Below, piece by piece: positions 4,487 through 6,180 of a stretch of 6,180 nt of DNA (position 1 is its first letter; every line of letters starts with the position of its first letter). Source of the DNA: Phycisphaerales bacterium (lineage in GTDB: Bacteria > Planctomycetota > Phycisphaerae > Phycisphaerales > UBA1924); assembly GCA_030680655.1 (NCBI GenBank), contig JAUXUZ010000395.1:1-6180 (forward strand), given 5' to 3'. A model generated the notes under the pieces. That model did no database searches and was not told the origin of the DNA. It saw only the letters and a program-made list of their open reading frames with translations. The translations under genes and the position numbers were made by a program.

Positions 4487-5374
4487 GTGCGAATCATCTC
4501 CGGAGACTACCGCCGCCGCCAGTTGTTCAGCCCCCCGGGGATGACGACGCGCCCGATCCCTGACCGCGTGAAGGAGGCGCTCTTCTCCATGCTCGGCCTG
4601 CGGGTGAAGGGGGCGACGTTCCTCGACTGCTTCGCCGGGTCGGGGGCGATCGGGCTTGAGGCGCTGTCGCGCGGGGCGGCGTCGTGCCTGTTTGTTGAGA
4701 AGGACCGCCACTCGGCCGACACGCTGGAGAAGAACATCGCGACGTTGGGGGGCACCTGCGGCGAGCGCAGCACGCTGGTGCGGGGCGATGCGCTGGGCCT
4801 GAGCGTCGTTGCGCGGTGCCCGCGCCCGCTTGACCTTGCGTTCTTCGATCCGCCCTACCCGCTGGTGCAGTCGCGGCTTGGTTGGGAGCGCGTCGTGCGG
4901 CAGTGCTCGGCGGTGGCTGCGCTGCTGGCCGATGATGGGTTTCTGATGCTCCGCACACCGCTGCCGCACATGGTGACCGACGATGCGGCGGGGGGGGCGG
5001 GTGAAGGAGCGGAAGAGGAGCGGCTCAGGGCGCGGCGGTTCAAGCGTTACGAGAAGCCGCGCAAGGGGAAGTGGACGGATATCGGCCGCGCTGGGAAGGG
5101 GCAGGAGAAGGGGGTCGGGGGTGGGCTGATGATCGGCGGCGAACTGGTGCAGCCGCTGAGCGAGGAAGAGCTGGAAGCGCTGGCCGAAGGAGGGGCAGCC
5201 AGCGGGGGGAAGGGGAAGAAGGGGAAGGGGATGCCGATCATCCCGCCCGAGCTGCTGGCGGCGGCCGCGCCGGCGGTCCCGCCGGTCATCGCCGACTGGA
5301 CCATCCCCGGCGCCCGCGGCCCCGAAACGCACGCCTACGGCACGACGGCGGTGCATTTTTATATGAAGGCGTAG
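4487..5374 (+). CDS. rsmD: RsmD-type 16S rRNA (guanine-N2) methyltransferase with insert
   Basis: S-adenosylmethionine-dependent methyltransferase of the RsmD family; in E. coli RsmD makes N2-methylguanine 966 of 16S rRNA during small-subunit assembly. The start chosen is GTG 4487, giving VRIISGDYRRRQL, which matches the family N-terminus (MRIIAG-type); the in-frame ATG at 4454 lies in the repeat and is rejected. Motifs: TRPIPDRVKEALFSML at 21-36, the SAM-binding FLDCFAGSGAIGLEAL at 45-60, acidic VEKD at 70-73 and the catalytic DPPY at 121-124. The protein is 295 residues, whereas the family is usually around 190. The excess is a low-complexity, Gly/Lys/Glu/Ala-rich stretch at about 165-270, after which the expected last strand returns (THAYGTTAVHFYMKA, like the family's 'YGDTALSFY'). 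The core is intact, so activity is expected. A G8 run (4990-4997) marks the beginning of the insert. The gene is followed by a long hairpin and a helicase gene in the same direction. Confidence 0.88.
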   Translation: MRIISGDYRRRQLFSPPGMTTRPIPDRVKEALFSMLGLRVKGATFLDCFAGSGAIGLEALSRGAASCLFVEKDRHSADTLEKNIATLGGTCGERSTLVRGDALGLSVVARCPRPLDLAFFDPPYPLVQSRLGWERVVRQCSAVAALLADDGFLMLRTPLPHMVTDDAAGGAGEGAEEERLRARRFKRYEKPRKGKWTDIGRAGKGQEKGVGGGLMIGGELVQPLSEEELEALAEGGAASGGKGKKGKGMPIIPPELLAAAAPAVPPVIADWTIPGARGPETHAYGTTAVHFYMKA

Positions 5375-5379
5375 TGAGG

Positions 5380-5457
5380 GGCAAACGGGAATCGGCAAAC
5401 GGCAAACGTGTGATGGCATATGACTTTCCGATTGCCGTTTGCCGTATCCCGTTTGCC
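5380..5457. repeat. Long hairpin built from GCAAACG-type heptamers
   Basis: Arms 5380-5408 and 5429-5457 are inverted copies matching at 26 of 29 positions, with a 20-base loop (5409-5428). Each arm consists of four heptamers: GCAAACG, a variant (GGAATCG or GGATACG), GCAAACG, then GCAAACG or GCAATCG. It starts five bases after the rsmD stop and ends 12 bases before the helicase GTG. It could end rsmD transcription or form a leader structure for the helicase, but no T-tract follows. The two variant units differ between arms, as expected of slowly decaying inverted copies. Confidence 0.8.
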
Positions 5458-5469
5458 TATCTTCCCCCC

Positions 5470-6180
5470 GTGGACCTTCTCGCCGGTCTCAATGAAGCGC
5501 AACGTAGGGCTGTGGAGCACGACTCCGGGCCGCTGGTGGTCCTTGCCGGTCCGGGCACGGGCAAGACGCGTCTGATCATCCACCGCGTCGCGCACATGAT
5601 CCTTGAGAAGGGTGTGAAGCCCGAGCAGGTCGTGGCGCTGACGTTCACCGTCAAGGCGTGCGAGCAGATGCGCCAGCGCCTCGGTGAGCTGCTGGCGCAG
5701 GGTGGCCCGGCCGCGGCAGCGCAGGCGAACCTGGTCAACGTCCACACGTACCACGGCTTCGGCCACCGGCTGATCCGGCGGTTCGCCGACCGCCTGGGGC
5801 TGCCTTCGCGCCCGGAGCTGATCGACAGCGCCCAGCGCAAGCGCCTGCTGCGCGGGCTGATCCAGCAGGACAAGCACCTGAGCCTGATGCTCGGGCAGGG
5901 TGTCGACGCCGCCGCCGAGCACGCCGGCGCGGTGATCGATGCGCTGCGCGACTACGCGGTGGATGGCGCGGGCGCGGCGGCGTGGGCGAAGGAGTGGGGG
6001 GCGAAGCTGGCCCGCAACGAAGAAGGGCTCGACGCCGCTGCGCTGGCGGGTGCGCAGGCCGAACAGTCGATCTTCGAGCAGACCGCGCGGCTCATGGTGG
6101 CGCTGGAAGCCCAGCAGCGCCAGCGCGGGTGGCTCTCGATGAGCGAGCTGATCACCGAGCCGATCCGCCTGCTCCGCTCC
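5470..6180 (+). CDS. UvrD/Rep-type superfamily 1 DNA helicase, 3' end missing
   Basis: The first 237 residues of an ATP-dependent 3'-5' DNA helicase of the UvrD/Rep/PcrA type (SF1A); the frame is open to the window edge. Visible motifs: Q-motif region LNEAQRRAV at 7-15, Walker A GPGTGKT at 27-33, motif Ia LTFTVKACEQM at 57-67 and motif Ib VHTYHGFGHRL at 91-101. The DExx box and later motifs are not reached, so UvrD, Rep, PcrA, an AddA/RecB-like subunit or a helicase-nuclease fusion cannot be told apart. GTG 5470 is chosen because VDLLAGLNEAQ matches the common UvrD N-terminus (MDLL..LN..Q). An in-frame ATG at 5413 would add 19 residues encoded by the loop and right arm of the hairpin and looks spurious. 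No clear Shine-Dalgarno sequence precedes the GTG. Residues from about 130 on include an Ala-rich helical stretch typical of domain 1B. Confidence 0.88.
   Translation, partial: MDLLAGLNEAQRRAVEHDSGPLVVLAGPGTGKTRLIIHRVAHMILEKGVKPEQVVALTFTVKACEQMRQRLGELLAQGGPAAAAQANLVNVHTYHGFGHRLIRRFADRLGLPSRPELIDSAQRKRLLRGLIQQDKHLSLMLGQGVDAAAEHAGAVIDALRDYAVDGAGAAAWAKEWGAKLARNEEGLDAAALAGAQAEQSIFEQTARLMVALEAQQRQRGWLSMSELITEPIRLLRS

Noticed and set aside
3629..5419. A 596-residue open frame on the minus strand.
   Set aside because: It lies antisense to the haemoglobin and rsmD genes, is dominated by Arg/Pro/Gln/Ala with no motif, and stays open partly because it runs through the CACAGAG and GCAAACG repeats. The plus-strand genes have clear catalytic motifs.

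Overview
The window is GC-rich bacterial DNA, most likely from a planctomycete, perhaps of the Phycisphaerae type. The best clue is a small membrane protein with a paired-cysteine zinc ribbon of the form CxxCGYDLR...CPEC, a signature I associate with planctomycete genomes. Two of the plus-strand genes are best started at GTG and most starts have weak Shine-Dalgarno sequences. Intergenic gaps are filled with low-complexity repeats (CACAGAG-type and GCAAACG-type) of a kind I recall from planctomycetes and some other environmental bacteria. The taxonomic call is inference from these traits, not from a marker gene.

Layout from left to right: (1) the 3' part of a secreted-type metallo-beta-lactamase-fold hydrolase gene (2-928); (2) a 675-base gap without a convincing gene, holding a purine-rich repeat and then a cluster of hairpins and inverted repeats; (3) a two-gene plus-strand unit joined by a 4-base ATGA overlap, encoding an endonuclease/exonuclease/phosphatase (EEP) fold nuclease (1604-2332) and a uracil-DNA-glycosylase-superfamily protein (2329-3111); (4) a convergent zinc-ribbon membrane protein gene on the minus strand (3208-3735), separated from the glycosylase gene by a GC-rich hairpin; (5) a divergent group III truncated haemoglobin gene (3809-4249); (6) a composite intergenic repeat (4265-4465) with inverted CACAGAG arms and five perfect GCAAACG heptamers; (7) an rsmD-type 16S rRNA guanine-N2 methyltransferase gene with a large low-complexity insert before its last beta strand (4487-5374); (8) a long hairpin built from the same heptamers (5380-5457); (9) the 5' part of a UvrD/Rep-type helicase gene that runs off the right edge (5470-6180).

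The genes do not form a single pathway. The one pair with a clear functional logic is EEP nuclease plus glycosylase: a base-removing glycosylase leaves an abasic site and some EEP nucleases (exonuclease III/APE1 type) cut abasic sites, so this could be a minimal base-excision module, for repair or possibly for attack on modified foreign DNA. Its codon use is visibly less GC-biased than its neighbours, which suggests separate acquisition. The other genes are housekeeping or general-purpose: ribosome maturation (RsmD), DNA unwinding (UvrD-like), a haem protein, a hydrolase and a membrane protein of unknown role. The second theme of the window is repeat colonisation: the same repeat families recur in several gaps, one hairpin sits directly against the helicase start, and the rsmD insert is itself purine-rich and repeat-like.
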